In this document: one piece after another, positions 51,555-59,982 of the stretch | How positions within the stretch are numbered: the first letter of the stretch is position 1 | Layout of the letters: every line of letters begins with the position of its first letter | DNA from: Gammaproteobacteria bacterium | Lineage (GTDB): Bacteria > Pseudomonadota > Gammaproteobacteria > Steroidobacterales > JABDKV01 | Assembly (NCBI GenBank): GCA_013003425.1 | Contig: JABDJB010000078.1 | Location: 1 to 64,000 of the forward strand | Direction: 5' to 3' | Length of the DNA stretch: 64,000 nucleotides | The notes under the pieces: model-generated | The model's database searches: none | The model's input: the letters and a program-made list of their open reading frames with translations, nothing else | Told to the model about the DNA's origin: nothing | Translations under genes and position numbers: made by a program

Positions 51555-54500
51555 GTGCCGGGGCTCCACTCTTTCCAGGTCCTGGAGTAAGGCAGGTACA
51601 GCCCTGTCTTTATCGGCATCGGCTGCAGTCCGCGTGCCAGTCGCGCGGCGTTACTGCTGCGCGCCGCGAGACGCTCTGCCAGTTCCGCAGCAGGATCATC
51701 GCCCGGGTCATCGAGCAGCTCCGGAAAGCCAAAATAAACCAGCCAGCGCGTTCCATCTTCGACAAAACTGAGATCAATATCGGCATCAACCAGCTTCTCG
51801 TCCAGCCAGCCGGTCAGCTGTAGTGGCGCATGAACAGACTCGTGGGCCGCGAACAGCCAACGGGCACGCTCATCTTCAAGCATGTCACGGATAGCCATGC
51901 CCGCACGGTCGGCGCTGCCGGAAACGTCGCTGGCCGGTATGCCCATCATTGCAAACAGCTGCTGCAGGCTGTTCTCGAGCCCGTCAAGCGAGCGCATTGC
52001 CCAGTCTACCGCTCCGAGAGAGGCTATCTCGCCAATTGTTCGTCGCAGAACACCGGCAATGAGCTGCGCTGACTCACCAAGCCCCTCGGGGTTTTTGTCG
52101 CCGGGGCGCGCCTGTGTTTCGCGCCGGTTCCAGTCTTTCAGCTTTGGCGCCTCCGGTAACAGCCAGTTTGACGGCAGACGGCGTATGCCTGCATCAGTGG
52201 CATACTCACCCTCGCTCACTATGCTCGGGCGCTCTGGCAACTCGGCGTGCAATTCGCGGTACATTGCAGACAGCAGACTGTGACGGGGCGGCGCACCCCA
52301 CTCATCGCCGGCAAACGGCAATCGGGCAATGACATGCAGGTAGTCGTTCGCCCGGGTGGCGCCGACATAAAACAGGCGCCTCAGTTCGTTGTCATGCATA
52401 CCGGTCTGCAGTGAATGCACCCACCTGTTGATCTCATCGCCCCCGCCCTCGCCGCTTACCGGTGCCAGCAGCAGCTGGGCCTTGCCAAACTGGTCCGGCC
52501 GGACCAGCCAGCGAAGCGCGTCATCGTCTTCCGGCAAAGCAACGGGTGTAGACAGGCCGGCAAGGATTACAGAGTCAAACGATCGTTGTCGTGCCTGGCG
52601 GATTGTCGTGACCAACACCGAGCCTGCGGCGTCTGTGCGTGACTGGTGGCCGCCGGCACACAGCTTCGCTACGGCAACGTCCAGCGCTTCGAGGCTGTCG
52701 GCTTCCCCGCCATCGTCGATCTGATCCAGCATGCGGAAAAAGTCGCGACTCTCCTCCACCTCGAATTCGTTGCGCAGGCAGACCGCCCCGCCGAGCGCAG
52801 TCCACGCTCCTTCGACGAGACGCCGCAGATCCGACTGGCCACGCTCGGCCAGCACCTGAGCCATTACCCGCTTGATGCGCGACAGGCGCTGCTGACCATC
52901 GTCGCTCAGCTGCGAGCGCCGCTGTTCGTCAATGATCAGCTCCCAGACAGCCACTTCGCTCGAATCAGACATCAACCGGTGCAGGTCCTCGAGCGTCAGG
53001 CCGCACCATGGGGCGCGCAGGACACTGAGCCACGCAGTTCGGTCGGCAAGGTGACAGATTGCACGTGTCAGCGCATGCAAATCGTTTGTTACGCTGCGCT
53101 GGTTTAGCAGGTCTACCTGCTCACTGTGGCAGCGAATGCCAGCCCGGCGCAGGGAATCAATCAGCATAGCCGCGCCGGCTCCATCCCCAAGCAATACCGC
53201 AACCTGCCCCTCCAGTATTTGCGGCTTGTCCTTCAACTGCTCAACGATTGCCTGTGCCTCGGCATGAAAACTGCCGGTCACGCCGTCGACTGAAACTTCC
53301 CCTGCTTCATCACGTTGCGGTACGGCCGAAAGGAACGGCATCCCGCCTTCCCCGATCACCGCATCGGTCTCATGGCTGAAGTGCTTGTTCACCCACTCGA
53401 TGATTGCAGAACCCGAGCGCTCCTGTTGCGTCAGGCTAAGCATGTTCAGGCCGCACTTGCCGATGCCGTTATTAAGCACGGTAAGAAACAGGGCTGGCTG
53501 GGCTCCGTCAGTGCGACATACCGATGCGAACGAGTTACCGGCAATCAACAAGCTGCGCTCGTCTGTTCCGCTCCAGTTGCGGGTCAGGCGTTCCACCAGG
53601 TTAAGCGCCGAGAATGACATCTCGTGAGCGTTGTCGACGACCACATGCTGCAGGCCCTGGGGACCGAAAATTTCCGCCTGGCCGGCATCAAGCGCGTTTG
53701 CAGCCCCCTGGACCATTGCGGTGAGATCCATTTCGCCCAGAGCTCGAAACGCCCGGCCCAGGTCGCCAATAACCCTGGGCAATACTGCCAGCAGGGATTG
53801 CAGCACCGTCCACTGCAAATGCGAATAGCGTACATCGGCGACTTGCCGGATCGCGCCAAGACGTGACCGGAAGGCAGGTAGTTCCTGCAGTCGGGCGACG
53901 AGAATTTCGATACGCGACTCCAGCTCGGTGCGTATCTCCCTTTCGCGGGCATCATCGGCCCCGGCAGGATCCTCAATGCCCTGCTCGGGCCCGAAAGATT
54001 TTCGCAGTGTGCCGTCGTCTTCGAGCAACAGTTCGCCCAGTCCACGCCAGTGTGCGAGGTGGTCGGAATCCGTTGCCGGCAGGCTACGCAGGTCACGCCA
54101 CAATACGATTTCTGACTCAGACCCACGCATGGCGAGGTGTTTTCCTGCCAGCCCGCCGATAGCGACGAGCTCGTCCGACACATCCGCAGGAATCGTGGCT
54201 GAACAATCGGTCAGCGTCATCTCGACAGCGTCCTGCAGCCCCGATTGCAGCGCCGTTCGATTGGCCTCCGCATCGTCCAGCTGCAGACAGCGCTGCAGTG
54301 ATGCCCGCCGTCGCAGCAGACCGCCAAGCAGCTTTTCTGCCCGCACCAGGTCGTTATCCAGGTGTAGCAGCAGCGTTTCAAGGTTGGGGGCGACGCGCTC
54401 ATCATGATCCAGCGTGCGTAACAACGCCCGCGCAGCATTGCGGTAATACGCGTCCGGTGTCGCAGTAAGCCGCGAACCGGCACCGCACCCGGACGATACC

Positions 54501-54829
54501 GGAGCCGCCTTAACAAGGGCCGTCGCCAGTGTGCCAATGGTGTGGATCTGCAGGCGCTCGGGCTGCTCGGCAAGACGCCAGCCTAGTTTGGCATCCTGTT
54601 GTGCCAATGCACCATCAGGCTCATCACGCAGCAAGACGCTGATGCGTTGTCGCAACCGTGACACGGTGCCCTGATCATCAACCAGGTAAAGCACTTCCTC
54701 CGGATGCTGCACAGCCTCAAGGGCAACCAGATAGCGGCTGAAGCCAAGCTCGCTCTTGCCGCTTCCCGCTATGCCCTCCACCACAAACGAGCGCGTAAGA
54801 TCCAGTGCGTCGCGTAATTCCGGGGTCAC
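51551..54829 (-). CDS. UvrD/RecB-like helicase (AddA-like) with degenerate motifs
   Basis: A 1092-residue superfamily 1 helicase-like protein with a GTG start one base after the AddB-like stop. Walker A GIAGSGKS (19-26) is intact. Motif II reads VVVDNAHEMS instead of DExQD, so the catalytic glutamate is replaced by asparagine. Motif III (IAGNSFASVCR) lacks the usual GDxxQSIY. Later motifs V (VTTIRQARQRSFDSVILAGL) and VI (RRLFYVGATRANDYLHV) are kept. No clear C-terminal nuclease site was seen. It sits beside a Fe-S nuclease gene and probably forms a heterodimer with that product for double-strand break processing, but full helicase activity is doubtful. Confidence 0.82.
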   Translation of the reverse strand: MTPELRDALDLTRSFVVEGIAGSGKSELGFSRYLVALEAVQHPEEVLYLVDDQGTVSRLRQRISVLLRDEPDGALAQQDAKLGWRLAEQPERLQIHTIGTLATALVKAAPVSSGCGAGSRLTATPDAYYRNAARALLRTLDHDERVAPNLETLLLHLDNDLVRAEKLLGGLLRRRASLQRCLQLDDAEANRTALQSGLQDAVEMTLTDCSATIPADVSDELVAIGGLAGKHLAMRGSESEIVLWRDLRSLPATDSDHLAHWRGLGELLLEDDGTLRKSFGPEQGIEDPAGADDAREREIRTELESRIEILVARLQELPAFRSRLGAIRQVADVRYSHLQWTVLQSLLAVLPRVIGDLGRAFRALGEMDLTAMVQGAANALDAGQAEIFGPQGLQHVVVDNAHEMSFSALNLVERLTRNWSGTDERSLLIAGNSFASVCRTDGAQPALFLTVLNNGIGKCGLNMLSLTQQERSGSAIIEWVNKHFSHETDAVIGEGGMPFLSAVPQRDEAGEVSVDGVTGSFHAEAQAIVEQLKDKPQILEGQVAVLLGDGAGAAMLIDSLRRAGIRCHSEQVDLLNQRSVTNDLHALTRAICHLADRTAWLSVLRAPWCGLTLEDLHRLMSDSSEVAVWELIIDEQRRSQLSDDGQQRLSRIKRVMAQVLAERGQSDLRRLVEGAWTALGGAVCLRNEFEVEESRDFFRMLDQIDDGGEADSLEALDVAVAKLCAGGHQSRTDAAGSVLVTTIRQARQRSFDSVILAGLSTPVALPEDDDALRWLVRPDQFGKAQLLLAPVSGEGGGDEINRWVHSLQTGMHDNELRRLFYVGATRANDYLHVIARLPFAGDEWGAPPRHSLLSAMYRELHAELPERPSIVSEGEYATDAGIRRLPSNWLLPEAPKLKDWNRRETQARPGDKNPEGLGESAQLIAGVLRRTIGEIASLGAVDWAMRSLDGLENSLQQLFAMMGIPASDVSGSADRAGMAIRDMLEDERARWLFAAHESVHAPLQLTGWLDEKLVDADIDLSFVEDGTRWLVYFGFPELLDDPGDDPAAELAERLAARSSNAARLARGLQPMPIKTGLYLPYSRTWKEWSPGT

Positions 54830-57523
54830 TTATTTAACCCCGCTGCGTTTGTCGGCGATTCTGCACAGCGTGCCAAGGTGACAATCGCTACAGGTTTCAG
54901 GACCGTACTTTGGTTGCACCCGTGCAATGCCGCCGGCAAATTCAGCCGTGAGCGTCTCCAGCGTGGAGCGCCACGCATCAAGCAGGTCATCCCAATCCAG
55001 GCCGGTTTTTTCGGCCAGCTCGCTTTGTTCATAAACCGGCATATCCGATACCACGAGCTCGTGCTGCACGCCGGCAAGATTCATTTGTTCCGCGCTTACA
55101 CAGCCAGTCAGCAACGCAACCGGCTCTTCTTCGGTCGCCAGCGCATAGAGCAACAGGCTCGGCGCATCGGGCCGCTCGCCGAGCCAGCGACCGGCCTGGA
55201 ACGGCGTCGTGTCGTAATCGATGATTGCCAGACCACGATTGTCAACGTGGTCGACCCGATCCACATGGGCGCGCAGGCTGACGCCGGCCATTTCGACGGT
55301 GGCCTGCACATTTGTCTGTCGCACCTCGAATGGCGCGCGGTCAGTTTCGATACGCAACCAATGCAGCAACAGGCGCACCAGCCGTGCATGCTCCAGCGCC
55401 CGATATCGTTTTGACAGACGCACCGGCAGTTTTCTTTCGAAAACCGCCAGCACTGTGTCCGCTACCTCCCAGATCTGCACCTCCAGGTGCTCACCTGTCA
55501 GTGCCGCCTGCAGCACATCGGATGACTCGATCCGGTGCCACATATGCTCCAGGGCCATGCGCACGAGCACTACCCTGGCTTCCGGCCTCACCCCCGGGCG
55601 CAGTGCGCGCAGTGGCTGTGCGCCGAGCCTCTGGACAGCAAACGAGCGGAATGGACAGGCCGACTGCAGGGCCAGCACGTCCTGGTCCAGGTCGATGGTT
55701 TCAACCGGATCGAGCCGCGGACCCTGCCCGTCATCTATTTGTTCAATTTCATCAAGCCCGGGCAGCCCCGGACGATAGTCGGTCAGATCAGCCAGCTCCA
55801 GGTCCTGCGCGGCGATTGACGGCAAAGCGCTGAACACCGCGAGCTGAAAACCGGTGTCGCTTTCACTTGAACGCGATACAACAACTTCGGGCGCCGCGGC
55901 AATAAGCTGGCGAACCATTTTCTCAGCGCGACCTATGCGCAGCGCGGGTGCGCTACCCGGAAGCTTGTGATTACGCTGCCATTCAACCGGCACGAACGGA
56001 TTGGGTTCACCAAATGCGCCGGTCCACCTCTGGTTTGTCGCGTCGCAGATCCACAGGTGATCGAAACTCAGCCACTCGGCATCCTCCGGATTTAATACCC
56101 ATATCGGTACATTACGGGCGTGATACTCGAATTGTCTCTCGCGCAACAAATGTCGCAATAGACGTAATGCCTCGACCGCACCAATGTCGCCGAGTACAAC
56201 ATCGAGCGAGGCGAATTCACTGAGCAGCGAGTCAAAGTCGCGTTGCGCCTGGCGCTGTACGGCATCACGCTGTCCTTCGCCGGGCCAGCCGAATGTTTCA
56301 AGCAGTTCAGTGAACGACCTGGCCCAGTTACTCGGTGGTTGCGGTGCCGGCTTGCTGTCACGCTGCGCCAGATTTTCGAACAGCGTTTCAAGCCGGAAGG
56401 AGCCGGTGGCAATCCCGGTATGATGACGGAATGCCTCCAGCATGCCCGGGACGTGACGCATGTCGACGTCGACAGAGCCTTTCTCGCGCATCCATGCATC
56501 GAAACGTGCCCGCCGCGCTGCTTCGGAAATACCGCCGGCGATAAATGGCGATCGAATAATGCGACTGAGCACCCGCATCGATACAGAACCCATGGACAGG
56601 GCCAGCACATGATCCGCTGCCACGACGACCGGCTGTTTGCGTAATGGCCTGCCGGCGGCGATACCGTACGGTCGCTCGCTTTCTTCGCCCGCACCCGGCA
56701 GGAACGACCCGGGCAGGAAGGCCTTGTCCAGCACCCTCTCAACCCGCTGAAAGGTCTCATCAAGATCCGGCACTACCAGCGCCAGCCGCGCATCAGGATT
56801 GCTCACGACCCGGCTGCGCAACCATCTTGCGGCTGTTTCCAGCTCTGCATGCTGGTCATGGAGCGTCAGCATACTGGCCGCGCTGGAGCCTTGTTCGGCC
56901 CGCACCATTCCCAGCCGCGTGCCCATATTGGTCAATGCCCGGAGCAAGGCTCGCTGCTGTGGATTGAAACCGGAAAAACCAACCAGCAGCACGCGGCCTG
57001 GCACCGGCACTGCGCCTGAGCCGATGGCCGGCACCAGGGAGTCGATCACACGCGCGGAGTCCAGCCATGACCGTGCCACACAGGTCTCGTGATAGGCCTT
57101 CATCCAGGCCGAAAAGGCGTTCTCTTCACGCGAGCTGAAGCCCACCGTGCCAGGGTCGGGCATGCGCCATTCCTGCAGCGCACCCCATGCCTGTCTGGCG
57201 AGTTGCGCTGTGGCACGAATATTCAGCGGCACATAGTCGGACTGGCTGACAATCCGTTCCCAGAGAAGACGTTCCTGCAGCGGCGTCAATAGCTGTCGGC
57301 GTCCGGCCGGCGATGCATAGCCGGACCAGAGCACCTGCTCACCCAGTGTGCGCAGCCACTGCTGCCAGGCGAGCACCCGGCCTCGCTGCCAGGCCTGCAC
57401 GCCCTTTTCCGCCTGACCGCTGGCGTAGTTACGGCGAATCTCATTACTCAGGCGCTTGCTGGATGTCACGACTACCGCGCCCGAGCTCAACGCATCGCGA
57501 ATGCGCTCAGATAACGCAGGCAT
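54830..57523 (-). CDS. AddB-like PD-(D/E)XK nuclease (probable DNA repair protein)
   Basis: An 897-residue protein. The N-terminal two thirds resemble an inactive helicase (no Walker A; opens with AVVVTSSKRLSNEIRRNYA). The last third is a PD-(D/E)XK nuclease: HVDRVDHVDNRGLAIIDYDT, with the iron-sulfur staple made of the cysteine in QSACPFRSFAVQRLGA and the trio C878, C881 and C887 in CSDCHLGTLC. This matches the proteobacterial probable DNA repair protein family (TIGR03623-like). It is the first gene of a two-gene unit with the AddA-like helicase. Confidence 0.85.
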   Translation of the reverse strand: MPALSERIRDALSSGAVVVTSSKRLSNEIRRNYASGQAEKGVQAWQRGRVLAWQQWLRTLGEQVLWSGYASPAGRRQLLTPLQERLLWERIVSQSDYVPLNIRATAQLARQAWGALQEWRMPDPGTVGFSSREENAFSAWMKAYHETCVARSWLDSARVIDSLVPAIGSGAVPVPGRVLLVGFSGFNPQQRALLRALTNMGTRLGMVRAEQGSSAASMLTLHDQHAELETAARWLRSRVVSNPDARLALVVPDLDETFQRVERVLDKAFLPGSFLPGAGEESERPYGIAAGRPLRKQPVVVAADHVLALSMGSVSMRVLSRIIRSPFIAGGISEAARRARFDAWMREKGSVDVDMRHVPGMLEAFRHHTGIATGSFRLETLFENLAQRDSKPAPQPPSNWARSFTELLETFGWPGEGQRDAVQRQAQRDFDSLLSEFASLDVVLGDIGAVEALRLLRHLLRERQFEYHARNVPIWVLNPEDAEWLSFDHLWICDATNQRWTGAFGEPNPFVPVEWQRNHKLPGSAPALRIGRAEKMVRQLIAAAPEVVVSRSSESDTGFQLAVFSALPSIAAQDLELADLTDYRPGLPGLDEIEQIDDGQGPRLDPVETIDLDQDVLALQSACPFRSFAVQRLGAQPLRALRPGVRPEARVVLVRMALEHMWHRIESSDVLQAALTGEHLEVQIWEVADTVLAVFERKLPVRLSKRYRALEHARLVRLLLHWLRIETDRAPFEVRQTNVQATVEMAGVSLRAHVDRVDHVDNRGLAIIDYDTTPFQAGRWLGERPDAPSLLLYALATEEEPVALLTGCVSAEQMNLAGVQHELVVSDMPVYEQSELAEKTGLDWDDLLDAWRSTLETLTAEFAGGIARVQPKYGPETCSDCHLGTLCRIADKRSGVK

Positions 57524-57792
57524 GGTCGTGTACTCCCCGTTCCCGGTCCAGGCCGGAAGTGCTGTTCCCGGCGCACCGATCTATCGGCATCACCGCCCCA
57601 GCCTTGAATGCGCAGCACTTTCGCCGCATGTAGCCTGACCTACTTCGCCCCAAAGCAAAGCCTCCCGCGCTGGTCGTTGCTCCCCAGACCGCGGGCTCGA
57701 GCTGTACATACTGTGCACTGGCCGCCGTCTGCGGCAGAATTGTACACGATCGAATTTTCTCAGGACAGGCAGCCACCCTCGAATTTGCCAGT

Positions 57793-58917
57793 ATGACTAT
57801 CAGCGACAGCAATTCTGAAGCGAGGTTTCTCGCGCTGCTCGACGCGGCAGTCGACGGCATACTGGTGATTGACGCCAACGGCATAATTGAGACTTTTAAT
57901 CGTGCCGCGGAGATATTGTTCGGTTATTCGGCCAGCGAGGTCATCGCGAAAAAGGTCAACATGCTGATGCCGGCACCTTACCGGGAGGAGCACGACGGCT
58001 ACATCATGCACTACCTGCAGACCGGCGAGAGAAAGGTCATCGGCATCGGTCGCGAAGTCAGTGCACGGCGCAAGAATGGCGAGGAATTCCCTATCGAGTT
58101 GTCAGTGGGAGAAATACACCACGGTGACGAGCCGAAGTTTGTCGGGATCATCCGTGATCTCACCGAACGCAAGGAAACCGCCCGCCTGTTGCGACAACAG
58201 CAGGAGCGACTGGACCAGGTGATGCGGTTGGGAACGCTTGGCGAAATGGCTGCTGGCATCGCCCATGAAATCAACCAGCCGCTGACGGCTATCTCGACCT
58301 ACTCACAGGCCGCGCGACGCATGATCGTCAGCGGACAGCTGCAGGAGGAACGTCTGCTGGAGATACTCGACAAGACCCGCAATCAGGCAGTACGCGCCGG
58401 CGAGGTGATTCGCCGGATCCGCCAGATGGCGCGCAACAGACCGGCAGCCCGGGAACTGCGCGACGCGGCCACGGTCGTGGATGAGGCCCTGCAGCTGGCG
58501 GAAACCGACAGCAGGCTGCAGAAAGTGGCATTGTTGCGCCGCGACGAAAAGCACCGCCCGCAGGCCTGGCTTGACTCCGTTCAGATCCAGCAGGTGTTGC
58601 TCAACCTGCTGCACAACGCGGTAGAAACTGATCCGCCGCCAACCCAGCTGCTGGTGCGCGTTTACAGCACAAAGCCTGAAGAGATAACGGTCGAAGTAAG
58701 CGATAATGGACCCGGGATACCAGCCGACTTACTATCGGAAATATTCAATCCGTTTTTCACTACCAAGGAACAGGGGACCGGTATGGGTTTGTCCATCAGC
58801 CGCTCGATCGTCGCAGCCCACGGGGGACGCCTGGAGGCGAGCAGCAGTTCGACCGGTGGCGCGACGTTTTCTGTGGTGTTACCCACCGCTATAGATGAAA
58901 AAAATGCAGCAGACTGA
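57793..58917 (+). CDS. FixL-like PAS sensor histidine kinase lacking the haem histidine
   Basis: A 374-residue cytoplasmic kinase with one PAS domain (about 8-125), an HK box with His158 (GIAHEINQPLTAIS) and an ATPase with LLNLLHNAVETD, DNGPGIP and GTGMGLSISRS. The PAS part is close to FixL: HDGYIMHYLQTGERKVIGIGREVSARRKNG aligns with the oxygen-sensing domain. In FixL the haem ligand is a histidine just before IIGIGR; here that place is Lys81. So haem binding in the FixL manner is unlikely. It overlaps the FixJ-like regulator gene and should phosphorylate it. The 269-base gap upstream shows no clear promoter. Confidence 0.88.
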   Translation: MTISDSNSEARFLALLDAAVDGILVIDANGIIETFNRAAEILFGYSASEVIAKKVNMLMPAPYREEHDGYIMHYLQTGERKVIGIGREVSARRKNGEEFPIELSVGEIHHGDEPKFVGIIRDLTERKETARLLRQQQERLDQVMRLGTLGEMAAGIAHEINQPLTAISTYSQAARRMIVSGQLQEERLLEILDKTRNQAVRAGEVIRRIRQMARNRPAARELRDAATVVDEALQLAETDSRLQKVALLRRDEKHRPQAWLDSVQIQQVLLNLLHNAVETDPPPTQLLVRVYSTKPEEITVEVSDNGPGIPADLLSEIFNPFFTTKEQGTGMGLSISRSIVAAHGGRLEASSSSTGGATFSVVLPTAIDEKNAAD

Positions 58918-59518
58918 GCAGCCAACTGTATACATCGTGGATGACGATGAGGCTGTCCGCGACTCGTTAAGCCTGTTAATGGAAGCGGCATCGCTGCCAT
59001 TTGAGTGTTTTGCCACTGCCAATGACTTTCTGGAAAACCGGTCAGTGAACAAGCCAGGTTGCCTGGTCCTTGATATCAGGATGCCGGGAATGACCGGCCT
59101 GGAGCTGCGCGATGAGTTGCACCGCCGCAATGCACTGCTTCCGATAATCTTCATTACCGGCCATGGTGACGTACCAATGGCGGTCGACGCGATGAAGCAT
59201 GGCGCTGTGGACTTCATCCAGAAGCCTTTCGCAGATGAGGCATTGCTCGACCGGATCCAGCAGGCCCTGGAGCTTAACGCCACAGAGCGAAGCGCAGCAC
59301 AGTTGCGTAATGCAGTGCATAACAACTACCTGCGACTGACGCCGCGTGAACGTGAGGTAATGGCGATGGTCGTGTCGGGCAATGCCAACAAGGTCATTGC
59401 GCAGGATCTCGGTGTCAGCCAGCGCACGGTAGAGATTCATCGTGCCCGGGTGATGGAAAAAATGCAGGCCCGCTCAATTGCTCAGCTCGTACAGCAGGCC
59501 GGAATCCTCGATAAGTAG
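58895..59518 (+). CDS. FixJ-like response regulator with LuxR output
   Basis: A 207-residue regulator. The receiver has the acidic DDDE cluster, phospho-Asp60 in LVLDIRMPGMTGLEL, the threonine in IIFITGHGDVPMAVDAMKHG and lysine in FIQKPF. The C-terminal LuxR domain is LTPREREVMAMVVSGNANKV with AQDLGVSQRTVEIHRARVM. It starts inside the kinase gene (23-base overlap) and is the cognate partner. Target genes are unknown; no FixJ box was seen. Confidence 0.92.
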   Translation: MKKMQQTEQPTVYIVDDDEAVRDSLSLLMEAASLPFECFATANDFLENRSVNKPGCLVLDIRMPGMTGLELRDELHRRNALLPIIFITGHGDVPMAVDAMKHGAVDFIQKPFADEALLDRIQQALELNATERSAAQLRNAVHNNYLRLTPREREVMAMVVSGNANKVIAQDLGVSQRTVEIHRARVMEKMQARSIAQLVQQAGILDK

Positions 59519-59586
59519 TACCCCCTATTTACCGTTTCCTGATCGGGGCGGATTATGGCCGCAATACAACAACCGCTGGTAGCAAC

Positions 59587-59967
59587 GTGGGCCCCGCCAC
59601 AATTCAGGACGCCGCGGTATTCGTGGTCGAAGAAAACCCTAGCGAAGCGACTCATTCGGCTTTTGACGGGCTGCCGTGGCCGGTGCACCGCTATCCTGAC
59701 TTTGCCGCACTGCTTGATTCCCTCGTTGAGCCAGCGCGCGGCTGCGTGGTGGCCAGCGTGGACTCGCCCGGCGAGGCTGCACTGACGATGCTGGAACAAC
59801 TGCGCAGCAACCAGCATCGCCTTGCGTTGATACTGGTATGCGACCGGGTTGATGTCCCTGAAGCCGTCGCTGCCATGCGTGCCGGGGTGTCAGACGTGTT
59901 GCAACGGCCGGTTGCCGCACGCGCGCTGCGTCACCGGGTCCAGGGCGCGGTTGAATCCAGACTATAG
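59587..59967 (+). CDS. Receiver-like protein without phospho-acceptor (pseudo-receiver), possibly frameshifted at its start
   Basis: A 126-residue stand-alone domain that aligns with the FixJ receiver next door. GCVVASVDSPGEA stands where FixJ has GCLVLDIRMPGMT, so the phospho-Asp is serine; the lysine of QKP is arginine (VLQRPV), and the N-terminal acidic group is VVEENPS. The visible start is a GTG at 59587 with no good ribosome site. An ATG at 59555 with GGGGCGG upstream is one base out of frame; one extra C in the C-run at 59592-59595 would join it to this frame. So this may be a real frameshift, a sequencing slip, or a true GTG start. It probably modulates the FixL/FixJ-like pair. Confidence 0.65.
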   Translation: MGPATIQDAAVFVVEENPSEATHSAFDGLPWPVHRYPDFAALLDSLVEPARGCVVASVDSPGEAALTMLEQLRSNQHRLALILVCDRVDVPEAVAAMRAGVSDVLQRPVAARALRHRVQGAVESRL

Positions 59968-59980
59968 ATTAAATAGTCTT
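59959..59980 (+). terminator. Weak terminator after the pseudo-receiver gene
   Basis: A 7-bp AT-rich stem (AGACTAT 59959-59965 with ATAGTCT 59973-59979) overlaps the pseudo-receiver stop codon and leads into TTCTTAG and, further on, a run of eight T (59992-59999). It may end the kinase-regulator transcript. The stem is weak. Confidence 0.35.
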
Positions 59981-59982
59981 TC

